Shown here: positions 51,825-61,396 of the stretch, piece by piece
Position numbering within the stretch: position 1 is the stretch's first letter
How the letters are laid out: every line of letters begins with the position of its first letter
NCBI RefSeq assembly: GCF_004342905.1
Contig: NZ_SMAN01000008.1
Span: 31,495 to 95,494 of the forward strand
Origin: Melghiribacillus thermohalophilus
GTDB taxonomy: Bacteria; Bacillota; Bacilli; Bacillales; Alkalibacillaceae
Length of the DNA: 64,000 nt
Reading direction: 5' to 3'
Program-made: the position numbers and the translations under genes
The notes under the pieces: generated by a model
The model's input: only the letters and a program-made list of their open reading frames with translations
Database searches by the model: none
Told to the model about the DNA's origin: nothing

Positions 51825-52493
51825 TTAATCATCGTCGACAACCAGATGCTTTTCAAATCGGGAAATATCCCGATCTGCACCGATTACGATAAGAACATCG
51901 TCACTTCGGATGACCTCGTTGGCCATTGGGGATACAATAATATCCTTATCCCGTTTGATGGCGACGACATTACAGCCATACTTCGCACGAATGTCTAGAT
52001 CAATTAGCGTGCGGCCGCTCATTTTTGTTCCTGCTTTGACTTCCACGATACTGTGTTCATCGGAAAGTTCCAGATAGTCCAGGACATTGCTGGAAATGAG
52101 ATGATGGGCAATCCGTTTTCCCATGTCCCTTTCCGGATGAACAACACGATCCGCTCCAATTTTGCTTAATACTTTCGCGTGATAGTCATTCTGGGCTTTA
52201 ACCGTGATTTTCTTTATGCCAAGTTCTTTTAAAATCAGCGTAGTTAAAATACTGGACTGCAAATTATCGCCGATTGCTACGATGACATGATCGATATTCG
52301 TTATGCCTAATTCCTTTAATACATGCTCATCTGTCGAATCCGCAATCACAGCATGAGAAACAATATCTTTAAATTCGTTCACTTTGTCTTCATCGACATC
52401 AATGGCAAGGACTTCCATCCCTTCCTTGCTGAGCTCTCTGCAAATGCTGCCTCCAAATCTTCCAAGTCCGATAATGGCAAATTGTTTTTTCAT
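51825..52493 (-). CDS. ktrC: Potassium uptake regulatory subunit KtrC (RCK/TrkA type)
   Basis: KtrC is the cytoplasmic RCK ring that gates a KtrD-type K+ channel and binds nucleotides and c-di-AMP. The 222-residue protein has an N-terminal NAD fold IIGLGRFGGSICREL, the RCK core and a C-terminal RCK_C domain. In B. subtilis ktrC is next to rnjA; here argCJBD lies between them. No ktrD is in the window. Confidence 0.93.
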   Translation of the reverse strand: MKKQFAIIGLGRFGGSICRELSKEGMEVLAIDVDEDKVNEFKDIVSHAVIADSTDEHVLKELGITNIDHVIVAIGDNLQSSILTTLILKELGIKKITVKAQNDYHAKVLSKIGADRVVHPERDMGKRIAHHLISSNVLDYLELSDEHSIVEVKAGTKMSGRTLIDLDIRAKYGCNVVAIKRDKDIIVSPMANEVIRSDDVLIVIGADRDISRFEKHLVVDDD

Positions 52494-52574
52494 GATTATG
52501 CCTCCATTACTTGTTCATCGCTGCCATTAGTCTAACACATTTTGTCAGGAAAATGGAGATGAAAAATAAAGAAA

Positions 52575-52690
52575 AGCAGATACGCCTCGTTTCGCCCATA
52601 GACTCTGGAAGGCCCCGGGCGAAGGCTTCCGCCGCTTGAGCAGAACCGAATCCGTTTAAAGGCAGGACACCTAAGAAGTTCTGCTCAATC
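52575..52690. other. GC-rich structured element upstream of ktrC
   Basis: An inverted repeat TTGAGCAGAAC / GTTCTGCTCAA and a second one TTCGCCC / GGGCGAA lie in a block that is more GC-rich than its surroundings. It has no ORF with a ribosome site. It could be the ktrC leader, a small RNA or an interspersed repeat. The ktrC promoter should lie in or near it. Confidence 0.45.
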
Positions 52691-52701
52691 AACGTTTTTC
52701 A

Positions 52702-52747
52702 CTTGAAACAAAGCCGGCAATGAAGGATTCTTCCTCCCGCCGGCTTT
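52702..52747 (-). terminator. Terminator after yknV
   Basis: The hairpin AAAGCCGGC / GCCGGCTTT is followed by TGTTTC on the minus strand. Confidence 0.8.
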
Positions 52748-52753
52748 CGTCTA

Positions 52754-54586
52754 CTACATAGCATCCAGCATCTGAAACTGAGCTTTCACAAGCTTGTAAT
52801 ATTCTCCCTTTTTCCCCATGAGTTCATCATGAGTGCCCTGTTCAATGATTTTACCGTGATCAAGTACGATGATATTGTCGGAATCACGAATGGTTGACAG
52901 CCTGTGGGCAATGACAATCGATGTTCGTCCTTTTAATAGTTTTTTCATTGCCTTCTGGATTTTTACTTCCGTTTCGGTATCAATACTTGCTGTTGCTTCA
53001 TCGAGAATTAATATTTTCGGGTCGGCAAGGAGGGCTCTGGCAAAGGACAGCAATTGCCGTTCTCCTACCGATAAAATATTTCCCCGCTCTTCGACTTCGG
53101 TCTCATACCCATTAGCCAGCCGTTGAATAAAATCGTGAGCTCCGACTAATTTAGCAGCTTCAATCACTTCTTCATCTGTGGCATCAGGGCGGCCAAAGCG
53201 GATATTTTCCATGATGGTACCCGAAAAAATGAACGTATCCTGAAGGACAATGCTAATATTTTGCCGCAGACTGTCCAGTTTGATGTCCCGCAGGTCATGA
53301 CCATCCACTAAGACTTTACCTGCTGTCGGATCATAAAAACGGCTCACTAAATTAGCGATAGTCGTTTTTCCTGATCCGGTATGACCAACGAGTGCCACCG
53401 TCTGACCCGGTTTCATCTCAAGGGATATGCCATCCAGAGCTGTACGCTTTTCATCATATGAAAACGTAACCTGATCAAATTGGATATGTCCCCGAACATG
53501 TTCCAGGTCGATAGCGCCTTTTCTCTCCTCCACGTTTGGCTTTTCATCCAAAAATTCAAAAATCCGTTCAGATGATGCCATCGCCATGAGCAGCTGATTA
53601 TAAATTTGTCCCAGACGGGAAATAGGATCCCAGAACATTCCCAGATAAAAAGCAAAGGACACAAATACACCTGTAGAAATATCCTCTGTTTGGATAAGGT
53701 GAGCCCCATACCAGATCAATATAGCGGTTCCAATAGCATTGCTCATCTCCACGAAAGGACGGAACATGGCACTTTTTCTCGTAGCTATTCGCCAGCTTTC
53801 AAAGTTATCGGTATTCACACCGTCAAAATAAGCGGTATTTTCCTTTTCCTGTGAAAAAGACTGGGTCACGCGGATCCCCTGAATGCTTTCGTTCAAATGG
53901 GAATTGAGCCGTGACTGCTGAATCCGCACTCCCTGCCATGAACGGCGTATGTTTTTTCGCAGTTTGGTAGAAATCAGAAACATAATCGGGATAATGACCA
54001 TGATGGCAAGGGTCAGTTTTGGACTCAGAATGAATAAGATGACAAGAATACCTGTTAACGTCAGAACATCCATTAACAGATTAATAATCCCGTTCGTAAA
54101 AAGTTCCTGCAGGGAATTAATATCATTCATGATCCGTACAAGAATAGATCCTGCTGAACGGGAATCAAAAAACCGGTGAGATAGCCGCTGGACATGAGAA
54201 AACAGGTGTCTGCGCAAATCAAAAATCACGTTCTGTCCCAGATGGTTGACCCAGCGTATCCTTAGGGCATTTCCTACATAGCTGATAAGGTATAATATTC
54301 CGATGATAACGACCAGCGTTATCAGCAGATCGGTATTTTTATCTTTAATGGCGTGATCGACTGTATAAACCCCTATGATAATCGGCGCTGCCAGCCGTAC
54401 GGAAGTGGATGCCATCATAGCCAGCATGGCTGCCGGCAGCAGTGTGAAGGCGTAGGGTTTTAAATAACTCAACAGGCGGACGAGCTGTTTCCAGTTAAAT
54501 GGTTTATCAATCGCCTGATCAATCGTGTAATGAAATCGGTTTATATGCCGGTTGACGGTTTTCTCTGCTTGTTTTCCCCTGGTCAT
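52754..54586 (-). CDS. yknV: ABC exporter half-transporter, YknV-like
   Basis: The 610-residue half-transporter has six membrane helices (about 45-350) and an ATPase domain with Walker A GHTGSGKTT, signature LSVGERQ (altered from LSGGQ) and Walker B ILILDEATAS with the catalytic Glu. It is paired with the gene upstream, whose site is the reverse, so the two should form a heterodimer. It starts 12 bases after yknU. The substrate is unknown; relatives export drugs, lipids or peptides. Confidence 0.92.
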   Translation of the reverse strand: MTRGKQAEKTVNRHINRFHYTIDQAIDKPFNWKQLVRLLSYLKPYAFTLLPAAMLAMMASTSVRLAAPIIIGVYTVDHAIKDKNTDLLITLVVIIGILYLISYVGNALRIRWVNHLGQNVIFDLRRHLFSHVQRLSHRFFDSRSAGSILVRIMNDINSLQELFTNGIINLLMDVLTLTGILVILFILSPKLTLAIMVIIPIMFLISTKLRKNIRRSWQGVRIQQSRLNSHLNESIQGIRVTQSFSQEKENTAYFDGVNTDNFESWRIATRKSAMFRPFVEMSNAIGTAILIWYGAHLIQTEDISTGVFVSFAFYLGMFWDPISRLGQIYNQLLMAMASSERIFEFLDEKPNVEERKGAIDLEHVRGHIQFDQVTFSYDEKRTALDGISLEMKPGQTVALVGHTGSGKTTIANLVSRFYDPTAGKVLVDGHDLRDIKLDSLRQNISIVLQDTFIFSGTIMENIRFGRPDATDEEVIEAAKLVGAHDFIQRLANGYETEVEERGNILSVGERQLLSFARALLADPKILILDEATASIDTETEVKIQKAMKKLLKGRTSIVIAHRLSTIRDSDNIIVLDHGKIIEQGTHDELMGKKGEYYKLVKAQFQMLDAM

Positions 54587-54598
54587 ATTCCCCCTCCT

Positions 54599-56353
54599 TT
54601 AACCTCTCTGTTTTTCCATAATGACATCCTTGTCCTGGTACTGAATGTCATAGATTCGCTGGTATGGACCGTTATTTTTAAGCAAATCTTCATGGACACC
54701 CCGTTCGACAATTTTTCCGTCTTCAAGAACCAGGATTTCATCAGCATGTTTCAGGGAAGAAATCCGATGGGCAATGATAAAGGTGGTTCTTCCTGTCATC
54801 ACTTCTTTTAATGCCTTTTGAATCTTAAATTCCGTTTCCATATCAACGGCACTTGTGGCATTGTCCAGGATTAAAATACTTGGATTAATCAGGATGGCCC
54901 GGGCAATGGAGATTCGCTGTTTCTGACCGCCGGAAAGCCCCATTCCCCTTTCCCCTAGCATGGTGTCATATCCGTCAGGCATTTCCATGATAAAGTCGTG
55001 GGCCTGGGCCCGCTTCGCTGCATCAATGACTTCCTCCATCGAAGCTTCTGGATTACCGTAACGGATATTTTCCTTGATCGTAGTGGAGAACAAAAATGGT
55101 TCCTGCAGGACAAATCCAATATTTTTCCGCAATGTTTTCAGTGAATAATCCTTAACATTGACGCCATCAATCAAAATTTCTCCTTCATCCGGTTCATAGA
55201 AGCGGGTGATCAGCTGAGTGATCGTCGTTTTTCCTGAACCAGTTGAACCGATTAATCCGATTATTTTTCCCGGTGGTGCATCAAAGGTAATATCCTTTAA
55301 AGCGGCATCGTCATCCTGTGTATAAGTGAGTGACACATGTTTAAACGTTACATGTCCCTCAAGTCTTTCTTTTGAGATGGCACCAGGAGCTTCCTCAATA
55401 TCTTCTTCAGCTTCCAGGATTTCCAGGAGGCGCTCACCGCTTGCTTTCGACTGAGAAAATAGGTTAATGACAAAACCCAGGTTCATCAAAGGCCACATAA
55501 TGTACCAGACCAGACTAAAAAAGGCAACCAGTTCACCAGTATGAAGATCTCCGTTAATGACGAGATGGCCACCATAAGCAAGGAGAGCCACAACACAGAT
55601 GTTTCCGATAAACTCCATCAAAGGGAAAAATTTTGACCAGATGCTGGCCGTTTGTAAATAATTCTGCCGATAATCCTCATTTTTCTCCAGGAACCGGCCA
55701 ATTTCAAAATCTTCCCGTGAAAGGGATTTAACCGTATTGATTCCGCTGATATTTTCCTGGACCTTCGTATTGAGTCGCCCAAATGACTTGCGGACTCCAC
55801 GAAATGCCGGATGAACCCGCTTATCAAACTGGTATACGACTACGGCCAGAAATGGCATGGCCGCCATTGTGACAAGAGTCAGCGGAACCGAGTAGTAAAA
55901 CATGACCCCAAGGGTGAATGCAATCAGGAGGAAAATGCGGATCAATTCCGCAAACCCAAATGATAAAAAGAAACGAAATCCTTCTACATCTGCTGTCAGC
56001 CTTGACATCAGATCCCCCGTTCTCGCATTGTCATAATACCGAAAAGAAAGACGCTGTAATTTTTTATATAGCGCGTCACGAAGGGAATAGACAGATTGAA
56101 TTCCAAACATGTCACCTAAATACTGATGAAAAAAAGTGGATATTCCCTTCACTCCCATAATCGCTATAAAGCCAATAGCTAGATATGGGATCAAGTCATA
56201 CTTTCCCCCGAGGATGACCTCATCAATGGTCAGCTGAAGGACAATGGGATAAATCACTGTAATCCCTGTAACAAACAACAAGAAAAATAGAGAAATAAAA
56301 AAGAACCTTTTATAAGGCCAATAGAATTCTTTTAGTTTTTTAAACGTATTCAC
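54599..56353 (-). CDS. yknU: ABC exporter half-transporter, YknU-like
   Basis: The partner of yknV. The GTG at 56353 follows AAAGGAGGGGG and gives 584 residues. It has six membrane helices, Walker A GSTGSGKTT, canonical signature LSGGQKQ, and Walker B ILILDNATSAVD in which the catalytic Glu is Asn. So it supplies the good signature and a non-hydrolysing Walker B, complementing yknV: one working site and one degenerate site, the pattern of asymmetric exporters. Confidence 0.92.
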   Translation of the reverse strand: MNTFKKLKEFYWPYKRFFFISLFFLLFVTGITVIYPIVLQLTIDEVILGGKYDLIPYLAIGFIAIMGVKGISTFFHQYLGDMFGIQSVYSLRDALYKKLQRLSFRYYDNARTGDLMSRLTADVEGFRFFLSFGFAELIRIFLLIAFTLGVMFYYSVPLTLVTMAAMPFLAVVVYQFDKRVHPAFRGVRKSFGRLNTKVQENISGINTVKSLSREDFEIGRFLEKNEDYRQNYLQTASIWSKFFPLMEFIGNICVVALLAYGGHLVINGDLHTGELVAFFSLVWYIMWPLMNLGFVINLFSQSKASGERLLEILEAEEDIEEAPGAISKERLEGHVTFKHVSLTYTQDDDAALKDITFDAPPGKIIGLIGSTGSGKTTITQLITRFYEPDEGEILIDGVNVKDYSLKTLRKNIGFVLQEPFLFSTTIKENIRYGNPEASMEEVIDAAKRAQAHDFIMEMPDGYDTMLGERGMGLSGGQKQRISIARAILINPSILILDNATSAVDMETEFKIQKALKEVMTGRTTFIIAHRISSLKHADEILVLEDGKIVERGVHEDLLKNNGPYQRIYDIQYQDKDVIMEKQRG

Positions 56354-56990
56354 GCGTCCCCCTCCTTTGCGCTTTTTAAAGCGTATATATAAATATATCG
56401 GGTTCCGAAATAAATTTCCACCCATTTTTTAAAAAAATTTTAAAAAATTTTTCATCCTTTATGTTCAGCTATCCATTCGTGAACAATCCAGTGTCAGCCA
56501 ACTCATTATACATCAGATTGTATGGTTTCCCCCTCGACGGAACAACCGTCTATAGACTGAATTCCACTACTCCTTTCCTCTTAGATGAGTAAAAGGAGGG
56601 GCTGATTTTTCTCCTTTTTTCCCTGAAACACCCTGACGTGTACAGGGGGGAATGCTGCTATATGAAAAAGGTTTTTGAAGAGAGTCTGTAGAATGTTGCA
56701 CAGGCTTTTGGAGCCTGAAGCCCTACCCGGGTGTATCGATGACATTCGGTATGGGCAGGACGATTACGGTTCTGTGAAATGGGATGTTGATCATTAAAGG
56801 AAATGATAAATATCTCACAACATGTTCTCGCATTGTTGTCCGTCAACCCCCCCCCATCACGGACACTACGAAGAAACGTTCATCTGTTGCCTTTCCTATA
56901 TAATGTGCCGTTCCAGGTAGACAATAAGACCCTTGTCTGACAAACCATACTATTTAAATAAACGTAATCATCAAAACCATGTTTACAAAA
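56354..56990. other. Gap between yknU and ykuV, with a possible 34-codon ORF
   Basis: B. subtilis has rok and other genes here; none is recognisable. The plus-strand ORF 56693-56797 (MLHRLLEPEALPGCIDDIRY, then GQDDYGSVKWDVDH) looks protein-like and is preceded in frame by MKKVFEESL and a stop, so it may be a decayed gene. A run of nine C's is near 56847-56855. Nothing else is visible. Confidence 0.3.
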
Positions 56991-57024
56991 TAAAAAAACT
57001 GTCTGGTTGGACGAAACCAGACAG
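56991..57024 (-). terminator. Terminator after ykuV
   Basis: The hairpin CTGTCTGGTT / AACCAGACAG is followed by TTTTTTT on the minus strand. Confidence 0.9.
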
Positions 57025-57040
57025 CTATATCCCGGATGGC

Positions 57041-57481
57041 TTATTCACCAAGTACGCGGTTCACTCGTTTTTCGAGCATTTTCATCCCACCGCCACCGGC
57101 CTGAAAATGACGGAGCTTCCCTTCTGCATCAAATACATAATAAGCAGGCACATATTGATTTTCAAAGGCATCAGTCAGAGTATGAGTATTGTCAACATAG
57201 ATCGGCTGGGTCATTCCCAGGTTTTCAGCGATTTCTTTAACCTGATCAATATCTAGATCTTTCTCAGAGCGGGGCATGTGAACAGCCACAACATTTAATT
57301 GATCTTTGTACTGATCTCTGAATTCATTTACTTTTGGCATGGCTTCCTTACAAAGCCCGCAGCTGACAGACCAGAAATGAATTAGCGTCGGCTTTTCTCC
57401 GACTAACTCTTCTTTTGTTACTTCTCCATTAATCCACTCGGTCGCCCCATCTAATTCAGGCATTGGCGTGCGCAAACGCAT
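57041..57481 (-). CDS. ykuV: Thiol-disulphide oxidoreductase YkuV-like
   Basis: A cytoplasmic thioredoxin-fold protein. The ATG at 57481 follows GAGGGAG and gives 146 residues with the redox motif CGLC at 41-44 and a cis-Pro at YVPAYYVF. No signal peptide or membrane anchor, unlike ResA. In B. subtilis ykuV follows the peroxiredoxin ykuU, as here, so the pair may act in peroxide or thiol balance. Confidence 0.88.
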   Translation of the reverse strand: MRLRTPMPELDGATEWINGEVTKEELVGEKPTLIHFWSVSCGLCKEAMPKVNEFRDQYKDQLNVVAVHMPRSEKDLDIDQVKEIAENLGMTQPIYVDNTHTLTDAFENQYVPAYYVFDAEGKLRHFQAGGGGMKMLEKRVNRVLGE

Positions 57482-57573
57482 GACATACCACTCCCTCTGT
57501 TCATTTATATCGTACGGATTTGATTCATAAAACAAGATATATGAATCATCATCTTTGAAGAACATTATATGTT

Positions 57574-57608
57574 TAAAAAAAGGCCTAACACAGGACATGT
57601 TAGACCTT
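57574..57608 (-). terminator. Terminator after ykuU
   Basis: The hairpin AAGGTCTAACATG / TGTTAGGCCTT is followed by TTTTTAAAC on the minus strand; ykuV therefore has its own start or is expressed by readthrough. Confidence 0.8.
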
Positions 57609-57625
57609 TTCTGTAAAAGGATGCC

Positions 57626-58174
57626 TTACACTTTAAGAGTTTCTTGACCTGGCTTCCAGTTTGCCGGGCAAAGTCCTCCAGTTTGCAGAGCCTGAAGTAC
57701 ACGAAGAACTTCATACACTTCACGGCCGATATTGTTGTGGTGGACAACCTGATATTGTAATTCACCTTCCGGATTAATGATGTACAGACCACGAAGAGCT
57801 ACCCCTTCTTCTTCAATCAGTACACCATAATCACGGGAAACCGTATGGTTCGTGTCAGCAGCAAGCGGATACTTCAGCTGACCTAAACCGTTATCGTCAC
57901 GTGGTGTGTTGATCCATGCAAGGTGAGTATGAATCGTGTCTGTAGAAACACCAATTACCTCAGCATCAAGATCCTCAAATTCATCATAACGGTCAGAAAT
58001 GGCTGTGATTTCAGTTGGACATACAAATGTAAAGTCCATTGGATAGAAGAATAGAACGGTCCATTTTCCTTTTTTCATATTTTCTTCAAGACTCACCTTA
58101 CCAAATTCTTTGTTTGGCATAACAGCATCCATTTCAAAACGAGGTGCCTGTTTACCTACCATACGTTCTGCCAT
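57626..58174 (-). CDS. ykuU: 2-Cys peroxiredoxin YkuU-like
   Basis: Reduces hydrogen peroxide and organic peroxides with a Cys pair. The ATG at 58174 follows GGAGGGATTACAT and gives 182 residues; an upstream in-frame start would overlap the promoter. The peroxidatic Cys is in FVCPTEIT and the resolving Cys in GGLCPANWKPG. The electron donor may be YkuV, its neighbour. Confidence 0.93.
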   Translation of the reverse strand: MAERMVGKQAPRFEMDAVMPNKEFGKVSLEENMKKGKWTVLFFYPMDFTFVCPTEITAISDRYDEFEDLDAEVIGVSTDTIHTHLAWINTPRDDNGLGQLKYPLAADTNHTVSRDYGVLIEEEGVALRGLYIINPEGELQYQVVHHNNIGREVYEVLRVLQALQTGGLCPANWKPGQETLKV

Positions 58175-58232
58175 ATGTAATCCCTCCATGTTAAAATTTT
58201 TCTTATATCGTATTTTGGCACAGCCAATATCC

Positions 58233-58261
58233 ATTATAACGAGGGTGTTATTTTAAGTCAA
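58233..58261 (-). promoter_or_regulatory. Promoter of ykuU
   Basis: On the minus strand, TTGACT (58261-58256), a 17-base spacer and TATAAT (58238-58233). A nearby AT-rich palindrome-like stretch (TTATTACAATTTAAT) only weakly resembles a PerR box. Confidence 0.8.
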
Positions 58262-58420
58262 TATTAAATTGTAATAAATTTAATCTGACTTTACCTAACC
58301 CTTCTATAATTTCTGCTTTATCATTATATCCCTTTTTCATTCTCATTAAACAATTTTTCTTATCAGTTGTAAAATGGTTTGCCCGTGAACCAAATGCCGA
58401 TCTTTTGCATTCAAAAAATG

Positions 58421-59698
58421 TTATGCTTTGGTGACTTCAACTTTTTTAATATACCCCTCTTCCTTTTCTAAAACTTTAAATGCATAACCATGGGAATAGA
58501 TAACCGTTTCCTCGCCAGCATCCATATTCTTCGTGAAGATCCAGCCAGAGAGGGTATCGATATCATCATCCTCCAGTTCAATTCCCAGCAATTCATCGAT
58601 TTCCTGGATGGGGATTTTTCCCTGAACAATGTAATGACCCTCTTTTATTTTTTTATAGGGGAGTTCTTCTTCATGATCAAATTCATCTCTGATCTCCCCG
58701 ACAATTTCTTCAAGGATATCCTCAACGGTGACGAGTCCAGATGTTCCACCGTATTCATCGATTAAAACAGCAAGATGGGTTCGGTCCTTTTGCAATCTTA
58801 ACAATAAATCATGAATAGGAATATTTTCAAATACTTTGATAATTGGTCGAACAAACGGCTTGAGGGAGTCCAGCTTATCCCAATCTTCATAAAACAATTC
58901 TTTAATATGAATCATCCCAATAACGTGATCTTTATCTCCATCGATTACTGGATAGCGGGTATAGCGGCTATCCTTCACCTGGTGTAAAATTTTTTGAACG
59001 GGTTCATTCATATCAATGACTTCCATATCTGTACGGGGGATCATAATCTCTTTTGCTGTCCGATTGTCAAATTCAAAAATCCGGTCGACATATTGATACT
59101 CGGATTTGTTTATTTCCCCTTTCTGATAACTCTCACTTAAAATATAGCGCAGTTCTTCTTCACTATGGGCTTCTTCCTGCTCACTCACTGTTTTAAACCC
59201 AAGGAGACGAACAATCAGATTACCTGCGCCGTTTAAGGACCAGATGAACGGATACATAATCCGGTGAAACCAGTAAAGAGGCCTGGCTACTAATAAAGTA
59301 ATTTCTTCCGCTTTTTGAATCGCAATCGTTTTAGGTGCCAGTTCTCCCAGAACCACATGTAAAAATGTAACAATCGAAAATGCAATAACAAACGATACGG
59401 TATGTGTCACGGCTTCAGGCAGCTTAAACATAGCAAAAAGTGGATATAATAAACGGTCCACGGTCGGCTCACCCAGCCAGCCAAGGCCGAGTGCCGTCAC
59501 CGTAATTCCTAATTGACAGGCAGACAAGTAATCATCGAGCTGGTTTGTAATTTTCAAAGCAAGTTTGGCACTTTGCACGCCGTCACCAGCTCTCGCTTCC
59601 AGTTGACTCTTTCGCACTTTAACGATAGCGAATTCACTGGCTACAAAAAAAGCCGTTAATACAATTAATAAAGCCACAATCACTAATTTGATCACCAT
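58421..59698 (-). CDS. CNNM/CorB (HlyC) family transporter with CBS domains
   Basis: The 425-residue protein has an N-terminal DUF21/CNNM membrane domain (four helices, about 1-170; FFVASEFAIVKVRKSQLEAR), a CBS pair (about 205-325; IDEYGGTSGLVTVEDILEEI at the end), and a C-terminal CorC_HlyC domain. Related proteins move or sense Mg2+ and other divalent ions. It is an interloper between ykuS and ykuU. Annotation as hemolysin is historical. Confidence 0.92.
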   Translation of the reverse strand: MVIKLVIVALLIVLTAFFVASEFAIVKVRKSQLEARAGDGVQSAKLALKITNQLDDYLSACQLGITVTALGLGWLGEPTVDRLLYPLFAMFKLPEAVTHTVSFVIAFSIVTFLHVVLGELAPKTIAIQKAEEITLLVARPLYWFHRIMYPFIWSLNGAGNLIVRLLGFKTVSEQEEAHSEEELRYILSESYQKGEINKSEYQYVDRIFEFDNRTAKEIMIPRTDMEVIDMNEPVQKILHQVKDSRYTRYPVIDGDKDHVIGMIHIKELFYEDWDKLDSLKPFVRPIIKVFENIPIHDLLLRLQKDRTHLAVLIDEYGGTSGLVTVEDILEEIVGEIRDEFDHEEELPYKKIKEGHYIVQGKIPIQEIDELLGIELEDDDIDTLSGWIFTKNMDAGEETVIYSHGYAFKVLEKEEGYIKKVEVTKA

Positions 59699-59895
59699 TG
59701 ATTCTTTCCTCTCCCCTTATCATTAATATTTCATATGATAAAATCAGCAACCACCCCGGTACTCGACTTTTTACTTAGATGGGGAACCGGGGAGTTGCCA
59801 GATGAACGTGGAATGAAAAAAAGGGGAATGGTATTTTTCCAGGCTAAATCATTAAGCTTACCGTTTTACATGGTATGGTGGTTAAACCTAATGGA

Positions 59896-60150
59896 TTATC
59901 CCTGTTCCCGGCTGATGCGCTCTTCTACTTCTCTTACCACATCTTCAGCAGTCATTCCCTTTACCTGGATTACTGAGGCATCTGGAACATCAGAAGTCAT
60001 GCCCATGACGTTTTGATCCTGACCAGTTACACAGCAGCAATCACAGGTTTCAGCATCTTCCATATTTTTCAACACGACTACGTCATAACCTTTCTCTTCA
60101 AGTGCCTCTTTTACATCTGTCAGGGACTCTTCTACACCAATTCGGGTCAT
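59896..60150 (-). CDS. ykuS: UPF0180 family protein, YkuS-like
   Basis: An 84-residue Bacillaceae protein of unknown function. It has TDVKEALEEKGYDVVVLKN, then a Cys cluster CDCCCVTGQDQNVMG, which may bind a metal, and a helical tail. AGGAGGAATGC precedes the ATG. It follows dapL, as ykuS follows ykuR in B. subtilis. Confidence 0.88.
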   Translation of the reverse strand: MTRIGVEESLTDVKEALEEKGYDVVVLKNMEDAETCDCCCVTGQDQNVMGMTSDVPDASVIQVKGMTAEDVVREVEERISREQG

Positions 60151-60213
60151 AAATGCATTCCTCCTGTAAATTTCATTTCTTTCTTTAAAATTCCCTGACC
60201 AGATGGAAACTAT

Positions 60214-61335
60214 TCAAATTTGAATGGTCCGGATGACGTGTTCTACCGCTTTTACTCCTACTTCGAGTGCTTCCTCTTTCGGGGTCAGTCTGGCATGATG
60301 AAGACCATAGGGGGACTCGACACCAAGCCAGAACATAAACCCGGGGATTTCTTTTAACATGTATCCAAAGTCTTCTCCAGTCATCGCCTGACCTGCTTCA
60401 ACAAAACGTATGCCGATATCTTCCATTTCCTGACGAAATTGAGCAACATATTTCCCGTCATTCCATACCTGAAAATAGCTGGCACCATAATCGACGGACG
60501 TCTCACAGTCATAACGTATTTCAATGGCCTTTACTGTCCGTTCAATCTTTTCTTTAACTTTATTCATTGTTTCAGGTTTTAATGTACGGATTGTGCCTTC
60601 CACCCGGGCATGTTCGGCAATAATATTTTGAACGGTGCCCCCGGTCATTTTCCCGATCGTGATCACTGCTGAATCAAGGGGGTCAATCATTCGGGAAATG
60701 ATTTGCTGAACATCCACAACAAAGTGACTGGCTGCCAGTACCATATCTTTTGTCCGATGGGGATAGGCGGCATGTCCTCCCACCCCATGAAAATCAACAT
60801 AAAGTTCACTCGTATTCGCAAAGAGCAGACCTTCACGGGAAGAAACGGTTCCTACCGGCAATTCCGGTGCAATATGTAAGGCAAAGATCATATCCGGTCG
60901 GTATTTTTTCATTGGGTCAGACTGTAGCATGGGCCATGCACCGCCAGGCCCCTCTTCGGCTGGCTGGAAAATCACCAGCACATTGGATTCAGGCGGATGC
61001 TCCGCAAGTTTTTTCAATACCCCAAGTGCAATAGTCATATGAAAATCATGACCGCATGCATGCATTTTCCCATCATGCTCGGAAGCATAGGAAAGTCCGG
61101 TTTCTTCTTGAATAGGAAGGCCATCTATATCCGTTCGATAGCCTATTGTATGTCCTCCTTTTGTGCCTTTCACAAATACGAAAATCCCCGTTTTCCACGG
61201 TTCTACAATCAGTCGTTCCTGGGGAAGATTTTGTATAAATGATAAAAGATACTGCTGGGTTTTCAACTCCTGAAACCCTAATTCCGGTATGCGATGCAGA
61301 TCCCTGCGAACGGATTGCAGCTCTTCCAATTTCAA
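60214..61335 (-). CDS. dapL: N-acetyldiaminopimelate deacetylase
   Basis: An M20 peptidase-family deacetylase in the acetyl branch of lysine and diaminopimelate synthesis (ykuR). The metal site is visible as HACGHDFH and PAEEGPGGA, with the catalytic Glu pair. The start is probably a TTG at 61335 after GAGGTG. It directly follows dapH, which fixes its role; this rules out the ectoine deacetylase DoeB. Confidence 0.92.
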   Translation of the reverse strand: MKLEELQSVRRDLHRIPELGFQELKTQQYLLSFIQNLPQERLIVEPWKTGIFVFVKGTKGGHTIGYRTDIDGLPIQEETGLSYASEHDGKMHACGHDFHMTIALGVLKKLAEHPPESNVLVIFQPAEEGPGGAWPMLQSDPMKKYRPDMIFALHIAPELPVGTVSSREGLLFANTSELYVDFHGVGGHAAYPHRTKDMVLAASHFVVDVQQIISRMIDPLDSAVITIGKMTGGTVQNIIAEHARVEGTIRTLKPETMNKVKEKIERTVKAIEIRYDCETSVDYGASYFQVWNDGKYVAQFRQEMEDIGIRFVEAGQAMTGEDFGYMLKEIPGFMFWLGVESPYGLHHARLTPKEEALEVGVKAVEHVIRTIQI

Positions 61336-61359
61336 GCCCCTCACCTCTATCCATAACTT

Positions 61360-61390
61360 AAATGAACAGGCGGCTCACACCTGTTCATTT
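61360..61390. promoter_or_regulatory. Intergenic hairpin between dapH and dapL
   Basis: A perfect 11-bp stem (AAATGAACAGG / CCTGTTCATTT) with a nine-base loop. It has no strong T-run; it may modulate dapL expression or stabilise the dapH message. Confidence 0.5.
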
Positions 61391-61396
61391 ATGGGT

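Noticed and set aside
58262..58290. PerR box upstream of ykuU
   Set aside because: Only about 9 of 14 positions fit the consensus, too weak to annotate.
60214..61335. Ectoine deacetylase DoeB/EutE
   Set aside because: Although an M20-family deacetylase would complete the ectoine pathway, this gene is directly paired with dapH and matches the dapL (ykuR) position.
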